Part shown: piece by piece, positions 13,882 through 25,000 of the stretch
How positions within the stretch are numbered: the first letter of the stretch is position 1
Layout: each line of letters starts with the position of its first letter
NCBI GenBank assembly: GCA_947623455.1
Contig: OX392532.1
Location: 124,001 to 188,000, forward strand
Origin: Mimachlamys varia
Taxonomy: Eukaryota; Mollusca; Bivalvia; Pectinida; Pectinidae
DNA length: 64,000 nt
Direction: 5' to 3'
Notes under the pieces: model-generated
The model's input: only the letters and a program-made list of their open reading frames with translations
The model's database searches: none
Told to the model about the DNA's origin: nothing
Program-made: the position numbers and the translations under genes

Positions 13882-14826
13882 CAGTTGTGGTATCGCACAA
13901 CGCACCAAATACTGCGTGCGTGCATCGTGCATACATCGTGCACACATCGTTCGCCCATGGTGCGCACAACCGGGCGATCTAAATTTAAAGATCGTGCGTT
14001 TATGTGTGCGATTAAATCGCACACACGCACGATTTGGTACAATTGGTCGATACATATTACGGAATGAAAAACATATGGAACCCTCTTGTCCAAAAACTAT
14101 TTAAATTAGCATCATAATTATTGGGATTATGTCAATTTAATAATATACAGTAAACAGTATTACAGTGATCATAAGACAGCCAAGTGCGGGTTAAGCTACC
14201 AGGTATCAGAATATGTAAATAACATGCCGGAGTTTTACCTGTCCCGTATGCGGCGATACGCTACGACAGCCATTACCGAGCGACCGTTATGAAAACAAAC
14301 TGAACTCTTATAATCAGTTATTTGAAAAACCCTCCCCTCTCCAACAGTTTACCTGTGTTTTCACACCTAGGCGAGTGTTGTAAGTGCCCCGGGCCAGAGA
14401 TATCTACATATATTGGCCATGTACAGGTACAGTTTATAACTTGGTAAAACTGGCAATATTTACTTGAATGAGAACTTGTCAATATGAGTTGAAAGTTTTC
14501 ATACATGTGTCTATTTGGTTTGTTTCTAAAACTACAGAAAGACTATTATTAATTTTTAGAAATATATAGATAGAACTATCAGCTAATGTAAATAGTTAAA
14601 ATATAGAAATATGTTTAAAACAACTAGCGCGAAACCGTATATATTGTTAAACCATTTCTAAATTTACATCAACCACGATTGTCATCGCACAATGTTAGTC
14701 TATCGTGCGCCCACATGTGCGTTAGAAATAATCGCCCAGGATCGCATCGTTCGCACATCGTGCATACACCGTTCGCCCATCGTGCGCCCACCGCATATCG
14801 TGTAACGTTGTGCGATCCCACAACTG
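13882..14826. mobile_element. 945-bp non-autonomous DNA transposon with TA duplication (Tc1/mariner-like)
   Basis: Both ends carry the inverted terminus CAGTTGTGG-N-ATCGCACAACG (left at 13882, right reverse-complemented ending at 14826). Each end is directly flanked by TA (13880-13881 and 14827-14828). Removing the element and one TA restores a normal junction of the surrounding 24-bp array (GTAAGTTATATGAACCAC, present intact at about 13251), so this is a genuine insertion. Subterminal regions on both sides are filled with TCGTGC/GCACGAT motifs for over 100 bp. An internal palindrome around GTGTGCGATTAAATCGCACA lies near 14008. The TA duplication and the CAGT start fit Tc1/mariner. No transposase frame is present, so it must rely on another copy for movement. 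Confidence 0.8.
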
Positions 14827-14945
14827 TATGAACCACGTGTGTGTAACATCTATGAACCACGTGTATGTAACATATATGAACCACTTGTATGTAAGATATA
14901 TGAACTACTTGTATGAAACATATACATGTATGAGCCATGTCTGTA
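14827..14945. repeat. 24-bp tandem array, distal remainder
   Basis: The CACGTG array resumes for about five units, degenerating into ATACATGTATGAGCC. This stretch closely repeats the order of variant units just left of the inserted element (around 13775-13860), indicating a block duplication of about 100 bp at the array edge. Confidence 0.85.
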
Positions 14946-15117
14946 ACAATACATACACACCAGATATTATCAGATGGTATTACAAATGTATCAGGACACC
15001 GATAATAGATGTAAAAGTTAAAATTACTTACATTGGAATGTTTTCTTTGCGTTGGGACTTAAATCCATTGCTATGACAACTGATCGCCTCTGTCCAGTTC
15101 TCTCCTCCATGTTTACT

Positions 15118-15362
15118 GTAGGTTCGCCTGACCAGAGATATGTATGTGATGGAAGGTATGATAGTGTTTACCTGACCAGAGATATGTATGAGATGGAAGG
15201 TATGATAGTGTTTACCTGACCAGAGATATGTATGTGATGGAAGGTATGATAGTGTTTACCTGACCAGAGATATGTATGAGATGGAAGGTATGATAGTGTT
15301 TACTGTAGGTTCGCCTGACCAGAGATATGTATGAGATGGAAGGTATGATAGTGTTTACCTGG
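15118..15362. repeat. 44-bp tandem repeat, five copies
   Basis: The unit begins CTGACCAGAGATATGTATG and ends GTATGATAGTGTTTAC. Copies begin at about 15128, 15172, 15216, 15260 and 15314. The last interval is longer because TGTAGGTTCGC is repeated. Confidence 0.9.
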
Positions 15363-16058
15363 TTCCTTGTTTGTGGTACAATGCTCCTCCCCTGTCTCCT
15401 CTCTTATGGAAATACACATCTAAAGGCGGTAAATGTCAACTTCCATCGATATGTTGTAAATATACTAGTTTGTACACATACATGCGTTTTGACAGTCGAT
15501 ATTCTATTAAATATTCAATTTTATTTTTTTAGGTAAATACATCGAGGACAACAAAATCGGTATGAAAATAAAAGTCAATAGATGGAGAGGAATTTGGTGT
15601 TTTAAATATACAGCTCGGACAAGATTTTGCAAAAGCTTAGACATCTATAGAGTTTATGCGTGGGTACAAAACGTCATTACGATTCAATTCCATTTTATTG
15701 CATTTTACATCCAAATAACATTGTGTGGATCGAACTGCAAATAACATAACCAAACATTCAAACATACATATAAAAGACATGTACATATATGATATTGAAC
15801 AGGGACGTATATGTCAGGGTTAGGGTTAGGGTTAGATATTGGTGAGATACTGCTGCAGGATTAATATGTAATGAATTGGAAGATTGGAATGGTTAAACTT
15901 TTCCGATCAACTTATCCCAATCACTTGTGTAGTACACAGTACCCGATCGGTTGTGATTTCCACGGATTAACTTTCCAGTTGGCAAGTTAAGAAAACAAAA
16001 TCATCGGAATATTTTAAGGCCTCTTTGGAAATGTAATAAAAAGAAAATCCAATCAAAA
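15363..16058. other. Spacer with a short interstitial telomere-like run
   Basis: Contains (TTAGGG)3 near 15814-15834 (GGGTTAGGGTTAGGGTTAG). No exon is recognised; the small open frames here have no supporting features. Confidence 0.5.
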
Positions 16059-16140
16059 TCTCGTATGGCAATTTTTTTATATATTTTTACTCGTGCTACG
16101 CACTCGTGAAAATATAAAAAAAAATCTGCCATACTCGCGA
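16059..16140. repeat. Foldback element, copy 1
   Basis: Imperfect inverted repeat: CTCGTATGGCA with an AT-rich arm, a centre of ACTCGTGCTACGCACTCGTG, then AAAATATAAAAA and TCTGCCATACTCG. The same centre and right arm recur at 51620-51684, so this is a dispersed family rather than chance. Confidence 0.75.
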
Positions 16141-16224
16141 AAAATATTTCATATTAAACGGCAAACCATTGTATATCCTATATGTAATGTACTGTATGGG
16201 GAGGCTGCAATGATAATTTAATGA

Positions 16225-16590
16225 AAAAACTATGTAAATCACAAAAACGTGCTGCACCTCATTTTAGATACTCCATTTTACACTCCATCAAAAGGCATGT
16301 TTCGGCAGTTAAAATGGATGCCTGTAGATCTATACATCAGGAACAGAAAAATATTGTTTGCTTTTAAATGTGTAAATGGACTGGCTCCAAATTATATGTG
16401 CTCCAGATAAAATCTGTTCAACAGTGTCCATACAAGAGTTACTCGCCAATCAAATCGGAATCTTTTATACATACCGAAGCACAGGACTCAGTTTTATTCA
16501 AATCAATTCATTATATCTAGTTGTCAGATTTTGAATCAATTTCCTAATGAACTGAGAATGTCAACGTATTAATTAAACTACTTTTAGAAA
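16225..16590 (+). pseudogene. Degenerate LINE ORF2 C-terminus
   Basis: Conceptual translation over 16285-16405 gives SKGMFRQLKWMPVDLYIRNR, KILFAFKCVNGLAPNYM, then in shifted frames HTRVTRQSNRNLLYIPKHRT and NQFPNELRMSTY. This is the post-RT region common to CR1/L2-like LINEs. Frameshifts and stops break it. It is unrelated in sequence to the LINE fragment at 5330-5837, so at least two LINE families are present nearby. Confidence 0.7.
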
Positions 16591-17064
16591 GAAAACTATT
16601 ACCCATTTCTGTGATACAATCTTGTTTGCAAACTGTATGAAACTGTATAAAAACCATAACCCTATGAAACTACAAACTTATTGACATCAACGCTTAAAAT
16701 TAATTTTTTTACTTTCAACATGTTTATGTACAATTTGACTGATCTAAAAACGGATTACTTTTTATAAATCAATACGCAACGTCAATTGCTGTACTGTGAC
16801 GTCACATTTTTCGCACCATTTTCAGTTTTTGGTGGTATGAAAAGAAAATCTAAACCAATCAGAAAGCCGCATTCTGCATACAATCAATAGAAAATTGAAT
16901 ATAAATGTATATTATAATTATTATTATTATCAATACCAGTAAGATATGTTGTACATTTGTGAATATATTTATTTTATGTTTATACTTGTCATCATTGGTG
17001 CCATTTAAATAAGGCTCAACTTGTTCCTAATCCCTTGTTCAATAATCATATTTGCCTTGATGCC
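16591..17064. other. AT-rich spacer, nothing recognised
   Basis: Only a short TTATTATTAT run (about 16917-16930) stands out. Confidence 0.5.
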
Positions 17065-17129
17065 TCATCGAAATATTCCCATCGACATAGCGGATATTTA
17101 CTGTAGTGTACGAGACACGGTCAGCCGGT
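17065..17129. repeat. Single unit of a ~60-65-bp repeat, left of a LINE insertion
   Basis: Contains CCCATCGACATAGCGGATAT, TACTGTAGTGTACGAGACAC and GGTCAGCCGGT. It matches the tandem units at 20170-20315. The two blocks were one array before a LINE split them. Confidence 0.8.
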
Positions 17130-20100
17130 TTTTAGTTTAAACATATTTTATTGCCATGGAAACGAAAAGGGGATTGGGCAAAAGTTATGTCAAATTATTA
17201 AAACGCCCTTTCCCAACATTATGTTAAATACAACATACAATAAACCTAGACAGTAACAATTATATATAGGCCTACATGTTTTATATAAATGCATCTACAC
17301 ATTAAACAAGAAACAACTCAACGTTGACTGTGAATGAAAAAGGCCAACCTCAAAGAGGTTGACAAAGTATTATTTGGAAATCAGGTGACTTTTCCCAACA
17401 TAAAAATATAGCCCAAGATTGCACATAGAAAACATGTACGCACATTCTCGACTGTTTAGTACATGTGGACAAAGCCAATGTGGGATAAAACTGAAAACCA
17501 CAACAAAGACAGAATGTCTTCCCATAATTTTGCACGTGTCTGAAAATTCTGAAATTTATATTCTAGGCATACAATTCATTAATTACCATATAATAATATT
17601 TTTGAATTGATATCTGTATTTAAGTTTCGTAACTGATCAAATAATATTATTCTGATGTAAACATAAATGTCGCATTCAAAGAAAAAATGATAAGCATTTT
17701 CACAACGATTTCCACAACTGCAATTTGGACTATTGGTGAGATGAACTCGAAATAAATCATCATTCAATTGACTACATCGATTTCTTAGTTTTGTGTGTAT
17801 TATATTTATTTTTCCTATCTCCAAAATTAAAATATACTGGGTATTTACTCCCGAAATCACGTGTCAGGTTTCTTTTAAAGATTGCAAGGGAAGGCGAAAA
17901 CCTAGTCTGTTCATTCAGGTCATTCCACATTTTTAGAGAGGAAGGTATAAAAGACGAGTTAATTAGAGAAAGTTTGTAATATGGAATTTAGAATAGTTGT
18001 TATTTCTTAGAGCATAGTTGTTTGTATCGCCGACTTTTGGGGGTAGGGGGTATTATGGCGTTAAGTTATTCTCCATCTTATAAATAAGGCCCCATTTTCT
18101 CCTCCTACCCCTAGAAAGTGTATCAAGGCTCGTTTTTGCATATAAAGCTAAAACATTTAAGGATTAACTTGAATCTTGAACTTTTATGTGATGAAGGTAT
18201 AACACAAAAAAAACGGAGTGTACTCTAAATAAACCGCGAAGCGGTTTATGATGAGAGTATCCTCCGTTTTTGTGTGTGTTATCTGTAACCAAATGACATA
18301 AAAAATAGATTCAAGTTAATCCTTATAATTTAATCCATATACACTGTGAAAATTCAATTTATTGTTGGAGTCTTTTCTCTTACAAATTAATGTGATGCTG
18401 TATTAGCCAATCAAAAGCGACGTTATAAACGACGACGTCATTTCTTTTTACGTTATGGGCTGATAACATATTTTTTTAAACCAATGAAAAAGCGGTCCGT
18501 AAAGTTAAGAAATTTTCCGTCAAAAACAATGTCAAGGTCTTCATCGATTTCGTCAGCATTAGATATAAAGTATCTGGATATACAAAAGTCACTTACCAAG
18601 TGTTTGCCCATTTTCTCAGGAATTCGAGGCCTCTGTTTCATACACGTTCAATTTCTTGACAGGAAAAAGAGGAAGCTAATAGGGAAGTATCTCATCAGCG
18701 AACAGCCGAGAATATGACTCTAATACGTCGGTTATGTCGTTAATATAGATAAGAAATAAAAAAGGACCTAGAATTTAGCCTTGAGGCACCCCTGCTTCAA
18801 TCGTAGTTAGATCTGAATATGAATTATTTATGAGGAATTTTTGCTTACGATTTATAAGATAGTTGTTTTAGCCACTTAAGAATTTCCCCCAGTAAAGCCG
18901 TACGATTGCAATTTTTAACATAAAGTCCACGATGCCATACACGGTTAAATGCTTTAGAAATGTCGCAAAATACTATACATGAACCCTATTTTTTCAAGAG
19001 CCAAACAAATGTTGTGATACAATTCAATTAATTGGAACACAGTGGAAGATCTGGCATAAAACCAAACCTTTCCCAACAGTTGCCAAAAGAGAAGAGAAAT
19101 TGGTCTATAGTTCGTTGGAGAATACCAATCATTGTTTTCCAAAAGTGGCATAACATTAGTAAGCTTCCATACATCTGGATATACACCTTTAACCAATGAA
19201 AATTAAACAGTAATTCTAACGGTTTACAAATCGTATTAGCAGTAGTATTTCAACATATAATGGTTGATTCCATCATGGCCCGAAGCCATGCCGAGTTTAA
19301 GTGTATGTTAAACATTCCTAATTTCAATAAAAGTTAACCTAACACTATTAAGGATTAAAAGCATTACTTAATGAATCATAAAGATTTTTCCAGTTTCTGG
19401 TCTATACGCTGTACCTAAAATAAAGGAGTAGTTTTTAAAATTTAATCTGTATCCAAACTGATTCATCCCCGGGTGTTCCAGTTGATGTAATCTAGTAACA
19501 TTGTTAGCGTAGACTAAGATCCCCCGCCCGCGTAATTTCTGTCTAGTCTGAAAGGTGGCTGGAAACGTCAATCATAATGTCATTCATAGAAATCTTATCG
19601 TCAAAATGAGTTTCAGTCAAACAGATGACGTCATACTAATTTGCTATGTCTTCAATATAGTCTATTTATTTCTTACACTTCTAATATTTAGGTGAAACAC
19701 TAAAATCTCGTCAAGGACCAGGATTTGACTCAACATCCACACACAAGTTTGCAATATCAGTATCAAAAGTACAAAGGAAAAATCTAAGTTATGAAAACAT
19801 GACACTAGATATAAAACAATCCCATTCACAAAGCTATTGATAAGATTTTTCATATTCAAAATTTTTACTAAGATTAATGATTAAAACAACTTTTGATTTG
19901 TATTTCAATGGTACTTAGTATTATTAGAAGTGCCATTGAACATAATAACATATATATTTATGAACAAATCTACTGACATTTAAAACTAGAAATTTCTTTG
20001 TACACATTCGTATAGTCTACATTGTATATTCATATAAACACAATTGGTTACATACATAATTGGACTTGTATATAAGTATACAGTTGTAGTAACATGTTGG

Positions 20101-20169
20101 TAACAAAACTATAGTTACATAGAGAGTATTTTTACAAACAAAACCGACTATTGATAGCATTTCCACAGT
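17130..20169 (-). pseudogene. Degenerate LINE (CR1/Jockey-type) with 9-bp target duplication
   Basis: Read on the minus strand. Near 19700 an endonuclease start (VFHLNIRSVRNK) is followed at about 19550-19390 by GRGILVYANN and GTAYRPE. RT fragments follow: YPDVWKLTNV and NYRPISLL near 19180-19090, SKAFNRVWHRGLY near 18960-18920, VPQG-stop-ILGPFLFLIYINDI near 18790-18740, and FADE in place of the catalytic FADD. A C-terminal cysteine/histidine region (SPNCSCGN, AYHFFFEC) sits near 17730-17670. The 3' end has AATAAAATATG and an A-rich tail near 17150-17130. TCAGCCGGT flanks both ends (17121-17129, 20170-20178). Stops, frameshifts and the lost active-site Asp show it is dead. A foldback element is nested at 18159-18324. 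Confidence 0.8.
18159..18324. mobile_element. Foldback MITE-like element nested in the LINE
   Basis: Long imperfect inverted repeat. The outer arms are AAGGATTAACTTGAATCT and its complement. The inner arms are AACGGAGTGTACTCT and AGAGTATCCTCCGTT, closing on ATAAACCGCGAAGCGGTTTA (a near-perfect palindrome at about 18226). Arms total roughly 80 nt. It interrupts the reading of the surrounding LINE, so it arrived later. A further non-LINE stretch (about 18330-18490, with GACGTTATAAACGACGACGT) may belong to the same or another insertion. Confidence 0.65.
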
Positions 20170-20315
20170 TCAGCCGGTAAATGTTCCCATCGACTTATAA
20201 TTAGCGGATATTTACCGTAGTGTACGAGGAGCGGTCAGCCGGTAAATGTTCCCATCGACATAGCAGATATATACCGTAGTGTTGGAGACGCAGTCGGCCG
20301 GTAAATGTCAGCAGC
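20170..20315. repeat. ~60-65-bp tandem repeat, right of the LINE
   Basis: Two and a half copies of CAGCCGGTAAATGTTCCCAT with GGATATTTACCGTAGTG and GTACGAGGAGCGGT. Starts are at 20171, 20236 and about 20295. It continues the unit seen at 17065-17129. Confidence 0.8.
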
Positions 20316-21849
20316 TCTTATCATCTCATCATCATACACGTAGCCAAGGTCAATGGCTAGTAGGCGGCGAATTATAGTCCACCCAGAGTTTTATTCTGAT
20401 AATGGTCATATACAAAATAAAATCAGATGGGTGGCGTGTTTCCAGTTACAGGCCGTAGCTGCCATGTAAGCGCGTATACATATCTATAGGCATTCACATC
20501 AAAATCCCAAAGTGCACTTTTTAATTTCCAACCGTTAATAATGTTAATCTAGAATGCCTCTCAAATGTTATAGGTAATAGATGTATCAAAGTGTCTGAGG
20601 AAAAATCAGTTCTCTTATTAATTTCCCTATAGAAAGATAAGCTACAATGTTGTAACTTTATTTTGCAGTTAAGAAATTCTTCACTAAAAAGGCGTGCGCT
20701 TGAAGCTATTAGCACGGACATAGATTGCTATCTAAGTCCGTGCTATTAGAAATCAATCTAGATACTGATTTTAGGAACTTCTGAATTAGTCCATCAGCTC
20801 ACCAAACCATCACAATTTCTAAACCATATATTTTCATAAGAAAACACACCCTGCCAAATTGATACCACATTTGATAATGAGTACCAATTTGAATAATTTT
20901 ATGCTTGGCTTTTATTTGACCTTATTTGACCACTTCCTCCTTTCATAGCCTAAACCCTGCACAAACATTATTAGAATATGCTCTCAAATAGTGCTGCTAA
21001 CAGGTGTGTGTTACGGGGGGGGGGGGGGGGGGGGGGGGGGGGCTTGCATTTCCCTGTAATATCAATATCACACGGCGGTGATAACGGCCTTGATCTCCCG
21101 GGATACGGAGGGTAATCAGAGACGTACAAGTATACATTGGTGTGATGTCATGCTTTCTATTTGACGTCATTAACAAATCATTTTCCTTTCAGTGTCATTG
21201 GGAGATATTTTCTGTTCAGTACTATGAATAGTTTCAGAAGCTGCACGTGACGTAATGGTTCATGGTATTAAGAAGATATAAATTTACACCCATCACAATT
21301 TAGCAATTTGATAATGGACTATACATACTTTGCCAAATAACTATTCATTTGTATTTTAAGGTGTATTGCACGTGAGATCCAAAGGCTCCAAAGCCAGGTC
21401 TGGCTATGAAACGTTCATTCTATATTGTCAATCTTTTTCTCTCTCCTTTTTAAGTCTCAATCTTATTTCGATGGAATTTATTTTATATCCTGTATCACGG
21501 AATTAGACTCTAAGTCCTTGCCATTAATACATAGCGCGGACATAATTAATATTCATTGATAAAACCGTCAACAATCACTAGTCTCGTGAAATCGAAGAGT
21601 TTAGATACAAAATAAAGAAAATGTCTTTCGACTTAATCTTCCATAGATAAAATGTAAGCCATGTGAAACATCGTGTAATAATTAGATAATAGGTGATTAA
21701 TTAACTTTATATGGCTGTGTCATTCTTTGTTGAAGATTATCTTTTATTTATCACATCGACCGATTAACTACATCTAATTGATATAATACATGTGTCATCT
21801 TGTCTCCTTTTGTCTGTGTTAGCCTAGAGACAGTTATTAGCGCCTAATT
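20316..21849. other. Intergenic stretch with a hairpin and a G28 run
   Basis: 20710-20745 is a hairpin with arms TAGCACGGACATAGA and TCTAAGTCCGTGCTA (one mismatch). 21015-21042 is an uninterrupted run of 28 G. No exons are recognised. A minus-strand open frame at 20521-20721 has no recognisable similarity. Confidence 0.55.
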
Positions 21850-21879
21850 AGTTGTTATTTGCCAGGTAATCATAATGCC

Positions 21880-22028
21880 CAGCGGTTGCGTATCCGCTCT
21901 ATACAGCACCAATCAAACGCACCCATGATTCAAAACCACGTGACCACACAGCTGATCCTCGTAAATGGTGGGAGGTTAAAGCTTGGCGGTTCATTTAAAA
22001 CGGTCACAACATCTACAACTCAAGCACG
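21880..22028 (+). promoter_or_regulatory. Putative proximal promoter of the four-exon gene
   Basis: Upstream of the ATG at 22029 are CCAAT (21909-21913), TTCAAA (21929-21934, reverse complement of a CHR-type TTTGAA), CACGTG (21937-21942) and TTGGCGG (21983-21989, E2F-like). There is no TATA box at a fitting distance. The mix resembles TATA-less promoters of cell-cycle genes, but each motif is short and expected by chance at some rate. Confidence 0.3.
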
Positions 22029-25000
22029 ATGTCAACAAATCTTAGGAAGTCATTCCGCTTATCTTGGCTGCCGGGCAAAAAGTATAACGTGTTAGAAGGA
22101 AAAGAAAACATGTATTTCAACACACCAAAGTACAAGCGTGCCATTTCCGAGGGAGATATTCCAACTCAGCGGCATGCAATTCATCCGTTGAAAACCCGTG
22201 GAAACCAGAAACCAAAATTTGAAAGGAATTCAACTCTTACGAAGTCAGTTCGTGAAGCTGTCGGTTCGTTGAAACAGGTATTAATTGCTTTATTTTTCGA
22301 TTGCTACGGTGTTCATTACACTAGGTATATACTCTATTTGCGTATCAATACACAGACAATAGACATGTCATATTATTTAGATTTATGAATTATCACTACA
22401 GTAGGCCTAACAGTTACAGTAGGTGTTCACAGTCATCGACGCATTGTTTATGTTTCAGCATGCATATTATTTGTATTTTGCTAAAATTTCAAATAAGCAA
22501 TAGGCCTAGTCATCAGCAATATTTAAATGGTATTTTTTGTTTAGGATGAGTCATTACTTTTGGCGGCATAAACGCGTCTTCTAACTGTCTAATGCCCCTA
22601 ACCTTATACTATTTCTACTGTTGTGTCTCCTATAGTAGCCTTGTGCCCTGTTTATGTTTGTTTTGCTCGAAACAGCCCTCGCCTTGTGTTTGTTTAACTT
22701 TTGTTTTGTCACCAACTGATGTTTGTCAAGCAGCTTATCAAAACAGGACGGTTAAGTCATCAATAAGTGACAGCTTATCCACCTGAAGTTTTTTTGCTTG
22801 TTGATAATTAGATTCAGATTCTTTATTAGCCGAGAGCCTTACGACAGCTAGGCACATCAAATGTTATAATATCATTATGTTATATATTTATTAGCATTAA
22901 TGATTGATGTGAAATATGTTTAAACAGTGGTCGGTATTATTTTCAAATTTACATACATGTACATTACTGTAGCAATGTGCTGGATATATTTTGGAATCAT
23001 ATTGACATTTTATTCCAGTTATGACAGATCAAAATTCTTTGTAATTCGGTGATATGAATCAAATGGCTTTTATATAGACGAGATAATTACAACAGTATGT
23101 TTGTAATGTCAGAGACTTATACCGACATCACTACAACTTATCAGCGCCTCAATCTAAATCTCGGCTTATATTAATGTCTCTTGAGAGAAACCCTGGAGTC
23201 ATGCCAACTCTGATCCTAAAACCTGACTGAGTCATACATGTATCTTGTATGCCTATATTACTTCCCGCTCAAATTCAAGGGCTGTTGTTATTATCAAATA
23301 CCGAAGTGACACCTCTAAGTGTGTAACAGCCAAGTTATAATGACAAATGTCAGGGCTCACTTGTCATCTAGTACACATGGTATGTATAATGTTCATAGCT
23401 AGCGTATCGAGCAAATTGTACATTTACTTTTTTGAAACATGACATTTGATATTGGCATTGTTTTCATGGGAGACTCGGAATAAACATGACGAGACAAACA
23501 TTTTAGCTATTTCATTATCAGAACTCCAGATAATTGATATCAGGAACCTGGATATTCTTATTCTTTAATTTGCCACCTCATCTAGAAGAAATTTTAAATG
23601 TAAGATTCATGAAAATAAATAAAACAAAATTCAAGCTGCAAAACAAACCTGCAAGGTACTGTCATGAATAATAGAGCTACAGGGTACCACAAAATCAAAA
23701 GTACCAAGATATACTACAGTATTTAGGCAAATACTGCGGTACGTACCACGGTATACCACCTTGATTGAATGTTTGAGCTAGCTAAAGGTCTCTGGCTGTT
23801 TTTGTTTTGAAGCCAATCAACAAGAGGCCTGTAATCAGTTTCTCTTTGTGTTATCCTCTAATATTGTTTGAGTGAAGCTATGTCTGTCCTAGTTGATCAG
23901 CAAACTTATAGGAAATTATAATTGAACCATATTAGAATTCCAATTGATCTGTGTAATAGATAGTTCATTGATAAGTTAAATGAAAGCTCCCCCCCCCCCC
24001 CTGTAACAATCTTGTCAGTGTTAAGTCTAGTCAGGTAAATTTATATTGCGTTCCGCATCTTCCTCATATTGCATTGAGTCTGTAAAATGTATTAACCGGG
24101 TTGTTGATTAAAATGGTAGCCATATGCACAGAAGTGAGTTCGCTGTTCGTCATCTTTCCCAGTCGCTTGTGCGACATATATTCCAGTTAAGGAATGAAAC
24201 ATGGTGTCAGAAGGGTTAATAGGACCACGCAGAATATACAGATGAACAGTTACAGTGAGTAAATACTGTTGAGTTGTGACATTTCCCGATTTTCGTCGTC
24301 AGTCGTCAAACCACGTGGTTCACTGGTAAATTCTCACGATGGCGCTCAATCGTATACCACCTCCAAGTAAGATAAATTTTCACACCAGAAACGTCAGTGA
24401 AGACTGGAAAAAGTGGAAGGAGGAGTTTACCCTTTACGTTGATCTAGCATTGAAAGATAGCGAAGAATTAGAGAAGATTAAGATGTTTAAATATCTCGTA
24501 AGTTCGGAAGGGAGGGAAATATACAACAACATAAACTGGACCGATGCTGAGGAAAACAGAACGTTAGAAACTGTAATAGCCAGCTTCAACAGGTACTGTG
24601 AACCAAAGAAAAATGAAACAGTTGAAAGATTTAAATTCAACAGAAGAAATCAACAAGGGGACGAGACAATGGACAAATATATCACAGATGTGAAAACTTT
24701 GGCTAAAACTTGTAATTTTGGCACAGTCGCCCATTCCCTGATACGCGATAGAATAGTGTGTGGAATCACTGATACACATTTGCGTGAACGGTTATTAAGA
24801 ATACCGGACCTCACTTTAGACAAGGCAGAGGACATGTGTAGAGCGAGCGAGCTTACTAAAAATAGTGTCAACACATTGGATCATGCACATAGTAGTGGTG
24901 CTTCAGTGACTGTAAACAAAGTTAAGTCCAAATATCCAAAGCACACACAGGAACGAGTCCACAGTAAGAAATACACAGGGCCCAATAAGTCTACTAATTA

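Noticed and set aside
12420..14093. Long repetitive frames on both strands (up to 520 codons) over the 24-bp array
   Set aside because: A 24-bp repeat is open in several frames at once. Overlapping sense and antisense frames of similar length argue against coding.
22592..22786. Possible additional exon in intron 1 of the four-exon gene
   Set aside because: Exon 1 joins exon 2 in frame without it, and no acceptor/donor pair there preserves phase 0.
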